Counted from the stretch's first letter, positions 23,121 to 36,139 are shown. The stretch: 64,000 nt of DNA from Metaphire vulgaris (GCA_018105865.1 CM030833.1:11312881-11376880), one strand, 5' to 3'. Translations and numbers: made by a program. Notes: generated by a model from the sequence alone, not told the origin.

Positions 23121-24180
23121 TAAAAGGAAACTGAAACGCACTAAAACAGCCGCACTACAGTAGCAAGCAGTTGAAGCGAGCCAGATGCGGAAAACCAGGA
23201 CGGATGAGAGACAGTTTGGCGCCGGATTTATAGCGGAGAGGGTTGGGGCTGGAAAAGCTGTAAACCGGTGAAGGGGAGAGAGAGGGGGGAGGGATGGATG
23301 GAAAGATGGATGAAGACTTTCAATCCGTCGACTCAGTTTCAAGTCTTGTCAACTGTAAGATAAGCCAATGGAATTCACATGTAACTCGGAAAGACACCCG
23401 ACGCGTATCGAGAGAACAGAGACATACGGATACACAAGAAGACGGAACAGGACAGCCACTCGGACAATGCATGGGACGGCGGCAAAGACACGAATAAGAC
23501 GGATCGCTAATGAGAACGTCTGAAACGGCAAGAGCACTTTTCCACGCATTTAGCCATTTGGCGCAGTGCGGGGCCTCACCCGATCTTCCTCCTCCTCTCC
23601 GGTTTCACAAAACAGTCTTAATAACAGAGACCAGAAGAAACAGCCTTTACAAGTCTTAGGCCTATAGCAGCAAAATGATTTTATTCTAGTTCCATGGTCT
23701 AGTACAAGATGGAAGCAGCCGCAGTCACCTTTCGCCATCTGGCGATTAAAACGCTCGTCGGTTTATTCGCTAGGCGGATGGTGACGTCAAGATTTATGGC
23801 ATACGTCACTGGGAATGGCAAAGATTTCAATTTCAAAGAAAACAACCCCCCTCCCTTCACTCGTCACTGTCACCAGCATCGCGAGTGTCATCACAATTGA
23901 CAGTTTGACCAATCGTTGTCACTGCAACAACCACACCACAGTCAAGTGTCAAGTCTATCTAATATCAATCCTCCTAATATCGTCACTAGGTCTACCTAAA
24001 TTTCGGCATTATTATTAAACTGCTGTAAAATTCGGTTACATTTAACATCATACAATCCAAGCAGTTCATGGATTAGGCCTACATCTGAAACAGGCAAACA
24101 AAATTGTTTGTAAAACAGCATGCGAAATCCATACTCACTTATCATCGTCGTCGCCATCATCATCATCCTCAACAACAACA
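23110..24180. other. Gene-free spacer
   Basis: No supported feature; short frames only. Confidence 0.4.
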
Positions 24181-24202
24181 ACAAAAACAACAAAAACAAC
24201 AA

Positions 24203-24203
24203 C

Positions 24204-24248
<45 letters not shown>

Positions 24249-24268
24249 TAATAATAATAATAATAACC
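24203..24268. repeat. (AAT)n microsatellite
   Basis: About twenty AAT units with one interruption. Confidence 0.95.
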
Positions 24269-24742
24269 TTACTAGTCGCCGGCTCCCGTTCGTATCAGAC
24301 TCTCAAAGTCCCCTCTATACAGTCTACACTGTGCAGTCTCCACTCTACAAAGTCTACATCCTCCGCAGTACACCATATGCTTAGAATTTACATGCTGATT
24401 AGCTTTGGCTGCGGAGAGATTTTTAAGCATTTTTAAGTTAGTCACATCGCCGACTGCTCTCAGAAGGTCTTTTGACCGAAGTTTAGGCCATCGTTCTGCA
24501 TTTTCAACAGGTCAAACCAACGCTCAAGCACATAATTATTATTATTAAACCCAACCGAAGCACTTCACGAGCGGTAGGCTTCGAAGCCAACAGAAGCGCT
24601 CTGATGGTCTGACCAACCAACACAGGCCCCATGTGGCGAGTTCTAAGCGTTCGGGGTCACTGGACTCACAACTGACCTTGAACTTGAATCTTTCGACAAA
24701 ACCGCTCTCGTCCGAATCTTAAATGCGAAGCTATTCGCGTAA

Positions 24743-24768
24743 AATAATAATAATAATAATAATAATAA

Positions 24769-24852
<84 letters not shown>

Positions 24853-24854
24853 CC

Positions 24855-24892
<38 letters not shown>
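24743..24892. repeat. (AAT)n-(TAG)n microsatellite
   Basis: AAT units change to TAG at about 24770 and run to 24892 with one CC interruption. Confidence 0.97.
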
Positions 24893-25083
24893 ACTTCTGT
24901 TTGAAAACAATTTATCATAAGGCATTTCCACTTTAGTGGTCAATATCTTGTACAGAAGGTCTCTATAATTTATTAGACCTCTCACTCTCTCTTTTCCTCG
25001 CAATGTCTTAGCTTTACAACATGGCTTAATCTTTGACATTCATTGATCATCTTGTGTCTTTCTTCACAAATGGATTCCTTGCA

Positions 25084-25432
25084 ACCAAGTCCGTCGAGAG
25101 AAATTCCGGGTCCCTGTGCAAAGGGTAGTCACGGGCCCCTAACTAGTGTCAAAAACTGTTGACCTTTTTTAAGCTTTTCGGCCCCTATCGAGCGTGAAAA
25201 TTGATGATCATGACCTTTTTTGCTTGTCGGGTTGTTAATACATGATCGCCCGGGCCCTCTGAAATTCGCCGGGCCCCTGTGCTCATGACGGAGATGATGA
25301 CCCTTTTTGCTTGTCAGTCGTTGTCAGGGTTCAGGCAATTGTAAATACATCATCATCATCATCACCGGCCCGGGGCCCCTGCAGACCGCCGGGCCCTTGT
25401 GCATCCCCCACTGCTCCCTCTCGGCGGCCCTG
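25084..25432. mobile_element. MITE of the CAGGGCCGCCGAGAG family
   Basis: CAAGTCCGTCGAGAGAAATT at the left and CTCTCGGCGGCCCTG at the right. TCCTTGCA and TCCTTGCC flank it but are offset by two bases at the left. The interior has three copies of a GACCTTTTTTGCTTGTC-like motif, and GGGCCC blocks. Confidence 0.6.
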
Positions 25433-25439
25433 TCCTTGC

Positions 25440-26620
25440 CTGAATTCAATAGTCCACGTGTGGACGTACTTATAAAGTGCACGAGATTTTAAAAACGCTT
25501 TCGATCTAAGTAGACTACGACTAGCCCTAAAATACGGTCTTCTCCTATAATTCATCCTACTTTGACCAAAAGACTGACCGACCACATATTTGCTGACCCA
25601 CGCGCTATTTTAGTGTTGTGCAATTTATACAAGTATAGGCCTAATACTGTGATTGGAACATCTAAAAAATAATAATTCCAACACTTTTAGCAATCTTACA
25701 AGTCATGGTCCGCCATGACGATGCACGACCATGAAGATTTTAAACAATGTGAAGGCTAAAGCTCGGAAATTATAAAACAAATAACTTTAAATATAAAGGA
25801 CCCCTCAAATTTTGAAATTCGAGAATAGCTCGGCTGAGCGATGCACCAAACTTCTCGACCAAATGACATAAACTGCTCTTTCCATGTCTCGAGTAATGCC
25901 ACATCTGGAAGCCAGTTGAGCGGTCTTATCAGTCCTTTTAATCTATTTCGACGGGAAACTTGAACCGAACGAAACCTTAAGCGGCTGGTACATGCATCAT
26001 ATTTGTATAAAATCAACAAATCAATCTATGGGTTTAACAGTCAAAATTCAACAACCGCTGCTCGACATGCATAGCGCGGCTCCACCAATGTTCGAACTAC
26101 CGTACTCGTTGTACCGTATCGTACGTTATCTAACACAGAAACTCGATTATATTTCTTATTAATAAATCGACGCATAATCGCCGGGTTGATTTGACGTTGA
26201 GCGTACAGACCCGAGCAGCAGCGCCTTGGTAGGCATGGTAGCAAAGCTCCCACATGACCAGTTCTTGCCTCCCGAGCCCCGCGAAGTTCACCAACCCGGC
26301 GGCTGCCTCGATGATCAGGAAACAACGTTGAACCCGGAATGTTCGGCCATTCCACAACGCATCAACTCCAAGACGCAACAGTCGCACACAAGAAAGAAGC
26401 AACACTGCTCACCGCAGTTTAGACGGCGAGAATCGAGTAAAAAACGCGTCCGAATGGGAAAAAAACGCGTCCGAGTGAAAGGACGCCACCCCGGCCACCC
26501 GCTGCAAGTGGGGAGAGGGGGAGGGGGGGGGGAGGAACGGTGCGATGGTGCATCCGAATGCCTGTACAGCGTGCTACGGCCTGCCCGCCAGCCCGTTGCT
26601 GCTGCCCGGCTGTTCGGCCA
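25440..26620. other. Gene-free spacer
   Basis: No supported feature. Frames at 26041-26843 are chance readings near the GA repeat. Confidence 0.4.
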
Positions 26621-26625
26621 GACGC

Positions 26626-26636
26626 GGAGAGAGAGG

Positions 26637-26726
<90 letters not shown>
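26626..26726. repeat. (GA)n microsatellite
   Basis: About 50 GA units with a GGG interruption near 26638. Confidence 0.97.
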
Positions 26727-26727
<1 letters not shown>

Positions 26728-26776
26728 GCATTTCAGCGGATACGATCTACTTCGAAATCTGCGGCTCCATTAGGGG

Positions 26777-26787
26777 ATATGTTAATT

Positions 26788-26837
<50 letters not shown>

Positions 26838-26848
26838 AATTAACATAT
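26777..26848. repeat. Perfect 72-bp palindrome with a (TA)n core
   Basis: The left arm ATATGTTAATTGGATATATA and right arm ending CCAATTAACATAT are exact complements, separated only by alternating TA. It should extrude as a long hairpin. Confidence 0.93.
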
Positions 26849-27664
26849 AGGTTATATAACGTAATAGCTTATATGTTATATATATATTATATTTATCCCT
26901 AAGTAGCTATCCGGACAATATCCGCGTGAATGATACGCTGGCATTAAACTACGGGTGCTCCACTTAAAAATATATATCCCCAAAATATTTGTGTGTAATA
27001 AAAATCACACAAGGATATATCCGTTTGCACATTCAAGCGGATAATTCAGCTGGACATCTTTGCCGTTCAGTCAATCAGTTTTCAGGTCAGTAGGTCATCG
27101 CCTGATTGGCTGCTATGTATTGCCTCAACTCGAATGGTTATGCGACATTAAAACGTGTTCGCAAGATAATGACTTTTCCAAAACAGCATTCACGGCCTCA
27201 CCCAAAATTTCTACGCTGGCGACACTTCTTTCCAATCGAAAACTCAGCTTTCAAAAACGCACATCAACACCCGAATTGCAACAGTCCTATCGTCCGCCAT
27301 CTTTTCAACAGGCGTGATGGCTACTTTGCTTTATCCTAGGGTCCATCCGCCTACTGTCCGGGGACAATGGGCTCGTAAGGGGATATATCCCCCGCAACAT
27401 ATCTCCTAGTGGAGCCGTACCTTAACGGCGGAGGCAGATTCGGTTATTTAGAGACAGGCGTAGGATGGAGGGTGTTGCTGACGACGGGCGAATTAGGCAC
27501 CACGCCCGCCCGCCCGCTCGGCCGTAGAGGGGCCAAAACGCACGAATCGAGAGAAGAACAGGATAAAACAGGGCAAACTGTCGTATTGTAGCGTCAGTGT
27601 AGCGACATGATCTCTGCTCAGTTTTGCAAAGGCTAACAGCAGAACAAAGACGGATATTCATTCC

Positions 27665-27763
27665 GATTACAGATAGTTAGGCTCTGTCTGTCTCTGTCTG
27701 CTTGTCTCTCTCTGTCTCTGTCTGTCTCCATTTGTCAGTCAGTCAGTCAGTCAGTCAGTCAGT

Positions 27764-27831
<68 letters not shown>
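27665..27831. repeat. Compound (CTGT)n-(CAGT)n-(CT)n-(CA)n repeat
   Basis: Four repeat types succeed one another without unique sequence. Confidence 0.95.
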
Positions 27832-27839
27832 TTCTCTAA

Positions 27840-28490
27840 TTGACTAATAAGATTACCGCAAAAGTTACTAAATTCTCAGTTCTCAGGTCTATTATTTCAG
27901 AAACAACGAAAGTCAACATTCAAGCGACTTAAAAGAATGTATAAGAAAAGTACGCGTTGCGCATTCAAAGTAGGATGGGAGCGAGCGTTTTTTCTTCTTC
28001 TTCAAAATGCATAAGACGCATCGCCTGCATATGACACAGCTGCAAACGATTAAAGAACAAACATATGGCAAATCAGAGAAGCAGTAGGAATTTTTAAAAT
28101 GAGTCAAACGGGGAAACAGCGTGGTTAAGTGAAGCAGAGATAAAGCAAGGAACCATATCCTGGTATGGCGAAACGGCTGCACTAGTGAAAATCCTGTATA
28201 GTTAGAGTCTGATTATTTGAAAAAACGGGCGTGTAACAGCTAGAAGCGCTGTTATCATCAGTTAATGAGTAAGTGAGTTATTTGATCAGCGTAAATAAAT
28301 ATATATGGCACCAGGAAACTCGAGCAGTGACTCGAAATGGGTCCAAACACTGACAACATGCAGAATGTCACCGACACTCAAGTGTAATGAACTTCAAGGA
28401 AGGCGGCTAGAATTTGTCTAGCTCCTTTCTTAAATAAACAGGATAAGAAGTAGCGTTGTAGTGATTAGCGATGAAATAATAATAGTAATG
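27840..28490. other. Gene-free spacer
   Basis: No supported feature. Confidence 0.4.
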
Positions 28491-28495
28491 TGATT

Positions 28496-28545
28496 TACTA
28501 CTACTACCACTATTACTACTACCACTACACTCCCACTTAGTAGCT

Positions 28546-28598
<53 letters not shown>

Positions 28599-28716
28599 AG
28601 TGGTAGTACTACTACTAAGTGGTAGTAGTAGTAGTAATAATAATACTACTACTACTAGTAGTAGGTAGTAGTGGTGGTGGTGGTGGTAGTAGTAGTAGTA
28701 GTAGTTGTTGTTGTTG
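28496..28716. repeat. (CTA)n/(TAG)n inverted microsatellite
   Basis: ACT-type repeat up to about 28600 is followed by its complement AGT-type up to 28703, with CACTTAGTAG / CTACTAAGTG junctions, so the tract can fold back. Confidence 0.93.
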
Positions 28717-28986
28717 TTCTTGTTTTAGGAGAGAGTGAGAAAAAGCGATTGAAAAAATAATAGACCCAACGATTTTGTGACAAAAAGGTTGTATTAAAGC
28801 CGTTGTTCTTAAACGGGACTGCTCTTACTCCTTAGGGGTACTCGAAGTACGTTGTGGGAATAGAATGATCTGAAAATAAAGTCTGTTTAAAAGCTTTTAC
28901 TACAATGCACACTGCAGGCCGACACTGCACAGATACTGTAGAAGTGTTCTAATTTAGAAATTCTAAGAGAAAATCCCACTTTTGGC

Positions 28987-29627
28987 CAGGGCCGCCGAGA
29001 GAAGTTCCGGGCCCCGGTAAACAAAAATTGCGACGGTCCCTGAAAAAAATTTATCAACTCTCCGAAAAACCTGACGAGCAAAAAAACGTTATTGACTCTC
29101 CAAAACCAGTTTGACAAGCAAAGAACCTTATCGGGCACGGACCCCTTTCGGCTCCATGGGCCCCGGAACAATGTACCGGCTGCATCCCCTCTCCTCAGGC
29201 CGGTTCCCGGAACATTCGGTACCGGAACATTCGGTACCGGAGAATTCGGTACCGGATAAATCGGTACATGTTCGGCATGCAAATCAGTAGCCATAACCCT
29301 AATTCTAACCCTAATCCTAAAACTGCATAAATCATTAAAATGAATATAATTATCAATAGTATACCTACCCAAATTCTACTTAAATATTCTACCTAAATAT
29401 ATATGGGCATATACATAAGCATAGACACCACCCAAAGCCAGGGGACCTGGGATTGGGGAGGGGAGGTGGGGTGGGAGAGGTAGAGCCAGTGCCTAACACA
29501 TGTAACCGAATTTGCCATCCTGAAGATACCGTTCCCAATGTTCCGATACCGAATCTTCCACGACCGGTACCGAATTTTCCGGTACCGAATTTTCCGTACC
29601 GAATCTTCCGGTCACCCCTCAGGCCTG
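28987..29627. mobile_element. hAT-type MITE, CAGGGCCGCCGAGAG family, interrupted by another element
   Basis: The left end CAGGGCCGCCGAGAG and right end CCTCAGGCCTG (completed across the insertion) are flanked by CTTTTGGC (28979-28986) and CTTTGGGC (29628-29635), 7 of 8 matching. The insert occupies 29202-29616 and duplicated CCTCAGGCC. Related to 57034-57456. Confidence 0.82.
29202..29616. mobile_element. GGTACC-rich TIR element, 9-bp duplication, copy 1
   Basis: Ends GGTTCCCGGAACATTCGG and complement of GGTGACCGGAAGATTCGG; CCTCAGGCC duplicated at 29193-29201 and 29617-29625. The ends iterate GGTACCG(G/A)A-ATTC units; the middle has CCCTAA-type telomere-like hexamers. Homologous, inverted, to 39321-39760. 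Confidence 0.9.
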
Positions 29628-30365
29628 CTTTGGGCATGTGCACAATCTGTGATATATATGTTATAATTTTTCAATATATTATGGAGCTTTGACTTGTGTC
29701 CTTAGATAAGGTAGGCTGGTAGGGGATACTTCGTTCTCTTATACTTGCTGCAGGGGTGCGTATTCATAAACAGTTTAATAACCACTGTATTAAAAGCGAT
29801 GACAATGTTTTTAGTTTGCCAGTTGTCTGAAATGCTTATCATTAGTTATGCGGTCTCAAATCGTGCCCATTCAAGTTTTATTTACAATTACACCCCCACA
29901 TTCCTAAGCGAGCCACCTATCGACGACCTACTTAAGTCAGCAGGTCACGCATGACTTAGAAGGTTTTATGGACGAAGCACTGAATGAATATTTTCGAGAT
30001 TTTAGCTGGGACACAGCCAGTGGCGTAGCTAGGAATTTGTTTTGAGGGGTGCAATTCTTATATTTTAGAAAATGGAATGCATATGCAGCATATCGATAAT
30101 CGACTCGAGCAAACTTGATTCAATTTGGCTGTATAATGACAGTGGTGGCACTCAAGACACTGTCTAATTCCTAATTCTGCAACATTTCCCTGTTCTTCAG
30201 TGTATTTATAACATGACCTATATCTATTGGGCCCGTTGAAAAAAATTGTATACCTACGTCGTCATCACAACTTGGCAGTGACACAATGACTTTGGGATCT
30301 GGTGTACAATTTGCTGACAAAACTGTTGGCAGTGGAAAGCTTTCATAGGCACTAGAACTCGAAGG

Positions 30366-30437
30366 CTCGCTTTGCTCGCGCGAGCTTCGCTCGCATGAGG
30401 CGAGCTTCGCTCGCTGCGAGCTTCGCTTCGCTCGAGG
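30366..30437. repeat. GCGAGC palindrome cluster
   Basis: Several iterations of GCGAGCTTCGCTCGC, each a hairpin with a TTC loop. Confidence 0.85.
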
Positions 30438-30452
30438 CAACGAATATTCCAG

Positions 30453-30590
30453 AACGACCAATCAGAACGCTCACCCAGCCAACCAATCAGAACGCTTGAA
30501 GGTAACCGATCAGAACGCTCACACAGCCAACCAATCAATCAGAACGCTCACACAGCCAACCAATCAGAACGCTCGAAGGTAACAGACATA
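30453..30590. repeat. Minisatellite: CCAATCAGAACGCTCACACAG
   Basis: CAATCAGAACGCT or a close variant occurs about five times with irregular spacing of 20-40 bases, linked by CACACAGCCAAC or GAAGGTAAC. Confidence 0.88.
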
Positions 30591-31559
30591 CAGACCAAGG
30601 ATCTTAATATTATAGATTTTCATTTGTAAATACTAAAAAGCCTATCGTCAAAGATGGGCGCCTGCTACTGATGGTCTGCAATTTGAGAGTCCAGGTTTGA
30701 CCGAAAGAAATCTGAAATGTCTCGTTGCTTTTTCTTTGATTCAGATGGTCTGTCTGATCTGTCATTGCAATTATCTGTATGGAATAATAATAAAAATAAT
30801 AAAAAAATTCCTGTATGAAAATTGACTTAATGCATACACGCCTACATACAACAGATTTCTGCTTTTTAAACATATCCTCACATGTAGTATTTAAATATTT
30901 TTATTCCAATATAGCCTACCTCAAAAATTACATCAAGTGTACTGCAGTCTAGAATTTAACAAGTCGATAGTATGAATCTATTTTCTGGAGTTACAGGATA
31001 TGCTTACTAACTGGGAACGCAGACGTCAGAACCCCAAACGCAAGAGAATATCAATGGTTATTGGTCAACTTAGTGAGTAGCATATTCTGTAGTAAAACGT
31101 GAACCAAAGGCCAAAGCAGCGTCGTCGTTCTAATGCTAAATCAGCATGCCCACTAGCACTGTTACTTACTTACTTATCAGGATTTAAAGTGGCTTAGGAG
31201 GCATTACTGCCTGTGTGAAAGCCACTAGGGGCGCTGTTACTGTAGCGCATTCTGAGTCTCTGACTGGACAGCATTGCATCTGCAGCATCACTGGCCTGAA
31301 TGAAAAAGAAACTTGAACAAAGTGATATTTTATTCGCTAATTCCTGTGAAGAAAAGATAACGATACGATGGACGATTATGTTTATGCTAACAAATACCGG
31401 AAACAAAATAATGATAAAAAGTAATTAAGAAAGAATTGCACTGTAGGCTACATTGCAACGCTAGTGCTCAAATAATGGCCCCAATTTTGTTATACTTGAC
31501 ATCTTGGGGGTGCAATTGCACCCCTTGCACCCCCTGTCTACGCCCATGGACACAGCGCT

Positions 31560-32880
31560 GAATCCGCTGATGATAAGCATAACTCAAACAGGCCAATCTG
31601 GAACTCTTTTAATTAAAAGAGATTTTCCTGAATGGAACGGAATGGTACCACGTTCAGGAGCCGGATTAACCATGTCGCGAAACGGGCCTACTCAGAAATC
31701 ATTGATAAATGTAGCAATTGAGGGCCTACCAGATTTCTACCGTTGGCAATACTGGCAGAGTTTAATACTGGTGACTCAAAAATCGTCATGATCCTAATAT
31801 ATAGGCCTAATATTATATTATAAACATTTATCTTAACTTCTTTCTGAACATTCTATTGCAACAAATATTCCAGCTGCAAAGATGATAAAGAAGAAGAAGA
31901 AGAAGACGAAGAAGAAGAAGAAGATGATGATGATGACGCTGACAATGTTGATGACAACATAAGCAATGCCATTCTAGGTTACAGGATCCCGAAGTCAGGA
32001 TGAAATCATGCAGCTGCTTCATGACTTTGAACGTTTAATCTTAATCTCTATTAATAACAAGAATAGTGTATAATAAAATCCAGATAAAAATCTGGATAAA
32101 AATCTGGATTATTAAATATATCGACTCAGCTCTGAAATATCTGAAAGTTTCTGTACCCTTGCGGAAACGTCTTTTTTGGCATTAGTCTGAATGCAAAACT
32201 GAAGCAAAAGGCAAATTCTATGCAGCTGATTAGACCCTAGACCTATGTAGAGTTTTGCGTAGACTTCGGTTTGATTGAACTCAGACTCACCTTTCAAGTG
32301 GACGCCCGACCGACCGCAAGATTTATTGCCAATTGTTTTTCTCGTTAAAGTTTCAGCGAGAACAATGAACTCTCTTAGGTCGGTGGGCCACACAGTCGAA
32401 TATTTTGACATTTCGGCGTCGTCTGAGGCTTGCCCGAGGTCTTCTGAAATTCCGCAATTTAGACTCAGATGCGAAGAAGAATGACTCCGTCGTAACTGCT
32501 GATAGCGCTACTGCCCGATGGAAGGTCTGGACTCTGGACGCGCGGTCCCCGGGACGCGTTGCCCGGACGAGCCGGACCCATGGACTCATGAGTATAGCGT
32601 CCGATGGTCTGCCTCCGATTGCTGTCTCGCGTCTGCGTCTGCTGCTCTTCCATCGGCAAAGTAGACACCACTAGACGGGCTGAATGGGTGTTATCGGCAC
32701 CGGAGCCATCCACTCATCCAGCAATTCTGTCGCCTCTTTTCCCAAAACATTATTTGCCAATAGACAGAAGTGTTGACTTACTGGCTACTGCAGTCCTTGT
32801 CATCTTGTCTGTCTTCCTATTTATATGTCCTAGTGTTTCTCTAGCAGTTGTCGCTTCACAGTCTCTGCAGGTCTATGTCT
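31560..32880. other. Gene-free spacer
   Basis: No supported gene. A short (GAA)n/(GAT)n tract lies at 31889-31936. Frames at 32112-32882 overlap in all directions and show no domain. Confidence 0.4.
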
Positions 32881-32885
32881 AATGT

Positions 32886-33180
<295 letters not shown>

Positions 33181-33189
33181 CTATGCTTA

Positions 33190-34150
33190 AGCCGTAGTGC
33201 CACTTGCCGACGTATTCGACCGAAACATCGGCAGAACAAGATCGCCAGATGACGTTTGCCGGTATTAACGACGGGTGCGCCGCCTACAGATTTTAACTGC
33301 AGAGAATATCTGTGGCGAAAAACTTCGACCGACGAATCGGTGTGAACGAATATGCGGCCGATGGGTTTGCTGTTCAACCAATCAGCTTCCGGGTTTAGTA
33401 GGTCAGCGCTCTAATTAACTGCTACTAGCCTACTAGGTCTTGTGGCACGTAGAAGACTGCGTAGGGTTCTTCCTTGCTTATCTGCAGATCAATCGGCTGA
33501 CTATATGCCCAAGCCATCTGCCGAATATATTGCCCAGTGGCTTTGCACATTTATTAATTATCAGTCTATAGACCTAATATCATCTTGTCTGCGTGGCTGC
33601 CCGTGTTCGTTGAATGCGTGCAGTTTTCATTAATCTGGTTATCTTCGTTTATAATAGGGTCTATTAGTCATGGCTAATATTATCTACTATTAGGCATACA
33701 TGGTCTATCCTGCCACTCGGTTTATGTCTCGATTTTTCTGTCTTTCCCTTCCTCTCTTTCGTTTTCAATTATTGTTCCTTCCAAATTCATATTAATTCGG
33801 TCAATCCACCATTTAGAATTTTAGACCGTGTGAGTTTTCAGTCAGCCTCTCAGCCGCCGGCGAAAGTTAAGATCTTTAATTGCAGATGTTTGGAATTTTT
33901 CAGGCGCAGTCGATATTACCTTTATTGATCTTCGGTGGTCCCGGATCACCAACTTTCAATGGGGTTGAGGTGGGGTGGATGGGGTGGAGTGGGGGGAGAG
34001 AGATGATCTGTAATCGAAGCCTCCACCACGCACACCAAAGCCAGCTGCCCAGGTACTTAATGATTACAATCAGTACAGAAGTGTACTTCCTCGGTACAAC
34101 TGACGTCTCTTCCAGCTGCGATTCTGGTGATTTTACCAGTGTTGGCGGCA
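33190..34150. other. Gene-free spacer
   Basis: No supported feature. Confidence 0.4.
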
Positions 34151-34154
34151 TAAG

Positions 34155-34310
34155 TAAGTAGATAAAATCTCGTGGATTTATATAGCGCTTTGGGTTAGTA
34201 CCTTAGTAGCTGCTTATTCTTATGCGCTTAGTCTCTTTTGAACTAGCTAGGCTAGGTGCAATTGTCAGCCAGGCAAAGGTCAGTGTATACTGTATAGTGT
34301 ATAGTATAGC
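34155..34310 (-). mobile_element. L2/CR1-like LINE 3'-tail fragment
   Basis: TAAAATCTCGTGGATTTATA, TATAGCGCTTTGG and AGTAGCTGCTTATTCTTA are the reverse complement of the tail at 7330-7450. Only the 3' UTR remains. Confidence 0.85.
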
Positions 34311-34542
34311 GGTATAGTCCATCGTTTGAACCGTTGCTGGCCAAGATGCCGTTCAATCTCACTCATATCTCTCTGTAGGTAAAGTCAAGTCCGACTAAAG
34401 TCACGTTAAAGAAACGGTTCAAGTTGCATTATATGAACAGTAGTAGGGACTGGATAAGCATCACTGGCGTTGATTGAGTTTCACAAATGAATTGACATCA
34501 ACAGAAGTTATATCAAATTGGCACAACTGCTTTTCTATTCAG

Positions 34543-34705
34543 CAGTGTTGGAGTTGTGAAATTTGAGCTGGGGTGAGGACTGAAATTCAATGAATGACAG
34601 AAGCTGCATGTACCCGACATGCGATTTTTGGGAGGGTTGCAAAGTGAGCTAGGGGGTTCAACCCCCCCCCCCCAATCTCCCCACTCCTCGGCAACTCCAA
34701 CACTG
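34543..34705. mobile_element. hAT-type MITE, CAGTGTTGGAGTTG family
   Basis: TIR CAGTGTTGGAGTTG / CAACTCCAACACTG with perfect 8-bp duplication CTATTCAG at 34535-34542 and 34706-34713. 163 bp, with a C12 run. Confidence 0.93.
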
Positions 34706-34721
34706 CTATTCAGTGGCTAAT

Positions 34722-34723
<2 letters not shown>

Positions 34724-34755
<32 letters not shown>
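34724..34755. repeat. (GA)n microsatellite
   Basis: About 15 GA units. Confidence 0.95.
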
Positions 34756-34756
<1 letters not shown>

Positions 34757-35014
34757 AGATTAGAGCGAATTAACGAAGCCTGTCTCTGCCATAGACCACC
34801 TAACGTGTGTCTTTGTCATTAATAACAAATAGCCTTCTAAGTTCTAAATATTATCAATTCAATCGCTGCTTTTGCTCACACTACTTCCTCATAATATCCG
34901 ATCTGCACAGGGACTGTTTAAAGAAAAATTTATCACTGCACTAAACTCAGAAAATTTGTGGACATTCGCGCAAAAACAAGAAAACAAGCTCGTCCGGAAA
35001 ATGTATCACTGCAC

Positions 35015-35549
35015 TAGGGCTGCGCCGAGTAACTCGAGTAACGCGAGTACTCGACTCCAAATTGGAGTCGAGTAATTTTTTTGGAGTCGAGTACTCGCAT
35101 AGAATAACTAAACAAAGAATAGAAGAGATAAATAAAGAATAACGAAAGAATTTAATTAAAATTTGGCCTACCGTTATTTGTTACAAATAATTATTAATCA
35201 CTCTTATTTAGGTTATTCTCATTCGTTATGCCCCAGTTAGTTAAGATGTTGTCCACAGTGCGCCAACTCTAGTGAAGACCTCATATTTTTGCCAGTACCG
35301 GTAAAATAGTTTCTGTTCTGTAACTTCTGTTATACTAAATTTGAAAACGCTTGAATATCCGAAAAATTGATATGTAGCTGTATCTAATGTTCTGCTTTGG
35401 TTAAATGAGGGCCATGAGGCAAATAATAAGCATTATGTGACGCGTAACGTTTGCAAATCATGTATTTCCGGTTTTACGCGAGTACTCGAGTACTCGCTAA
35501 GCTACTCGACTCCTACTCGACTCCTAAACTACTCGGTTAGCGCAGCCCT
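35015..35549. mobile_element. hAT-type MITE, TAGGGCTGCGC family
   Basis: Ends TAGGGCTGCGC and GCGCAGCCCT; perfect 8-bp duplication CACTGCAC at 35007-35014 and 35550-35557. Subterminal regions iterate GAGTACTCGA palindromes. 535 bp. Confidence 0.92.
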
Positions 35550-35934
35550 CACTGCACAAAGGCGACAAAGCACAGAAAATTGCATTTTACCGCTGCACAT
35601 TTTCATTTTATCACTGCACGTTAAAACAGGCCCAGCTGGCTCAGCTGCAGAAGTGTAGATGCATTTGTAGAAAGTTCCAGTTATTACTAATTAGTAAATG
35701 TGTTGGAAATGATTGGAAACACTCAAAGAAACACCGAATTGCACAATCTCGTGAAGTACTCATAGGCGTGGGGGGTTGGAAAAGCTGAATGAAGATAATT
35801 CGTCTACAAGAAAGAATGATTTCTTTAAAATGCGCCATTAGAAAAGTTCGGGTACAGTGTATGCGTCTCGATTATAATATTAATTACCGTGACAGTGGAC
35901 GAGAAGATGGCAGGTTATTAACACACTAGACGGA

Positions 35935-36130
35935 AAGGGATTGACTCCCGTTGGAGTCCCCAAGGTTGACTCAGCCTTCACTCGCTAGAGGATGGTGGCA
36001 TAATGAGTTACAGATTATACTGCGAAGGTAAACACGGGTATGGAGAAGGCAATGGCAAACTATTCCAAATCAATAGCGTGAGCTGCTTGCATGACACCGG
36101 AGATCAGCGCTGGGCCAGCATTCGAATATT
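35935..36130 (+). mobile_element. Probable SINE
   Basis: GGTTGACTCAGCCTTCACTC, AGAGGATGGTGGCATAATGA and GAAGGCAATGGCAAACTATT match body motifs seen in tRNA-derived SINEs, as I recall them, and resemble 53235-53300. No A or B box is clear here, so the head may be lost. Confidence 0.5.
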
Positions 36131-36139
36131 CGAATACGG

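Larger units (their letters stand above)
30018..31548. mobile_element. hAT-type non-autonomous element, CAGTGGCGTAGCTAGG family (1.53 kb)
   Basis: Left end CAGTGGCGTAGCTAGG and right end CTGTCTACGCCCATG are inverted; perfect 8-bp duplication GACACAGC at 30010-30017 and 31549-31556. GGGGTGCAATT-like sequence is inverted just inside both ends. No transposase frame. It contains a GCGAGC-palindrome cluster and a minisatellite. Confidence 0.88.

Noticed and set aside
30453..30590. CRISPR-like array
   Set aside because: Repeat spacing is irregular, spacers are themselves repeats, and the setting is an animal transposon.
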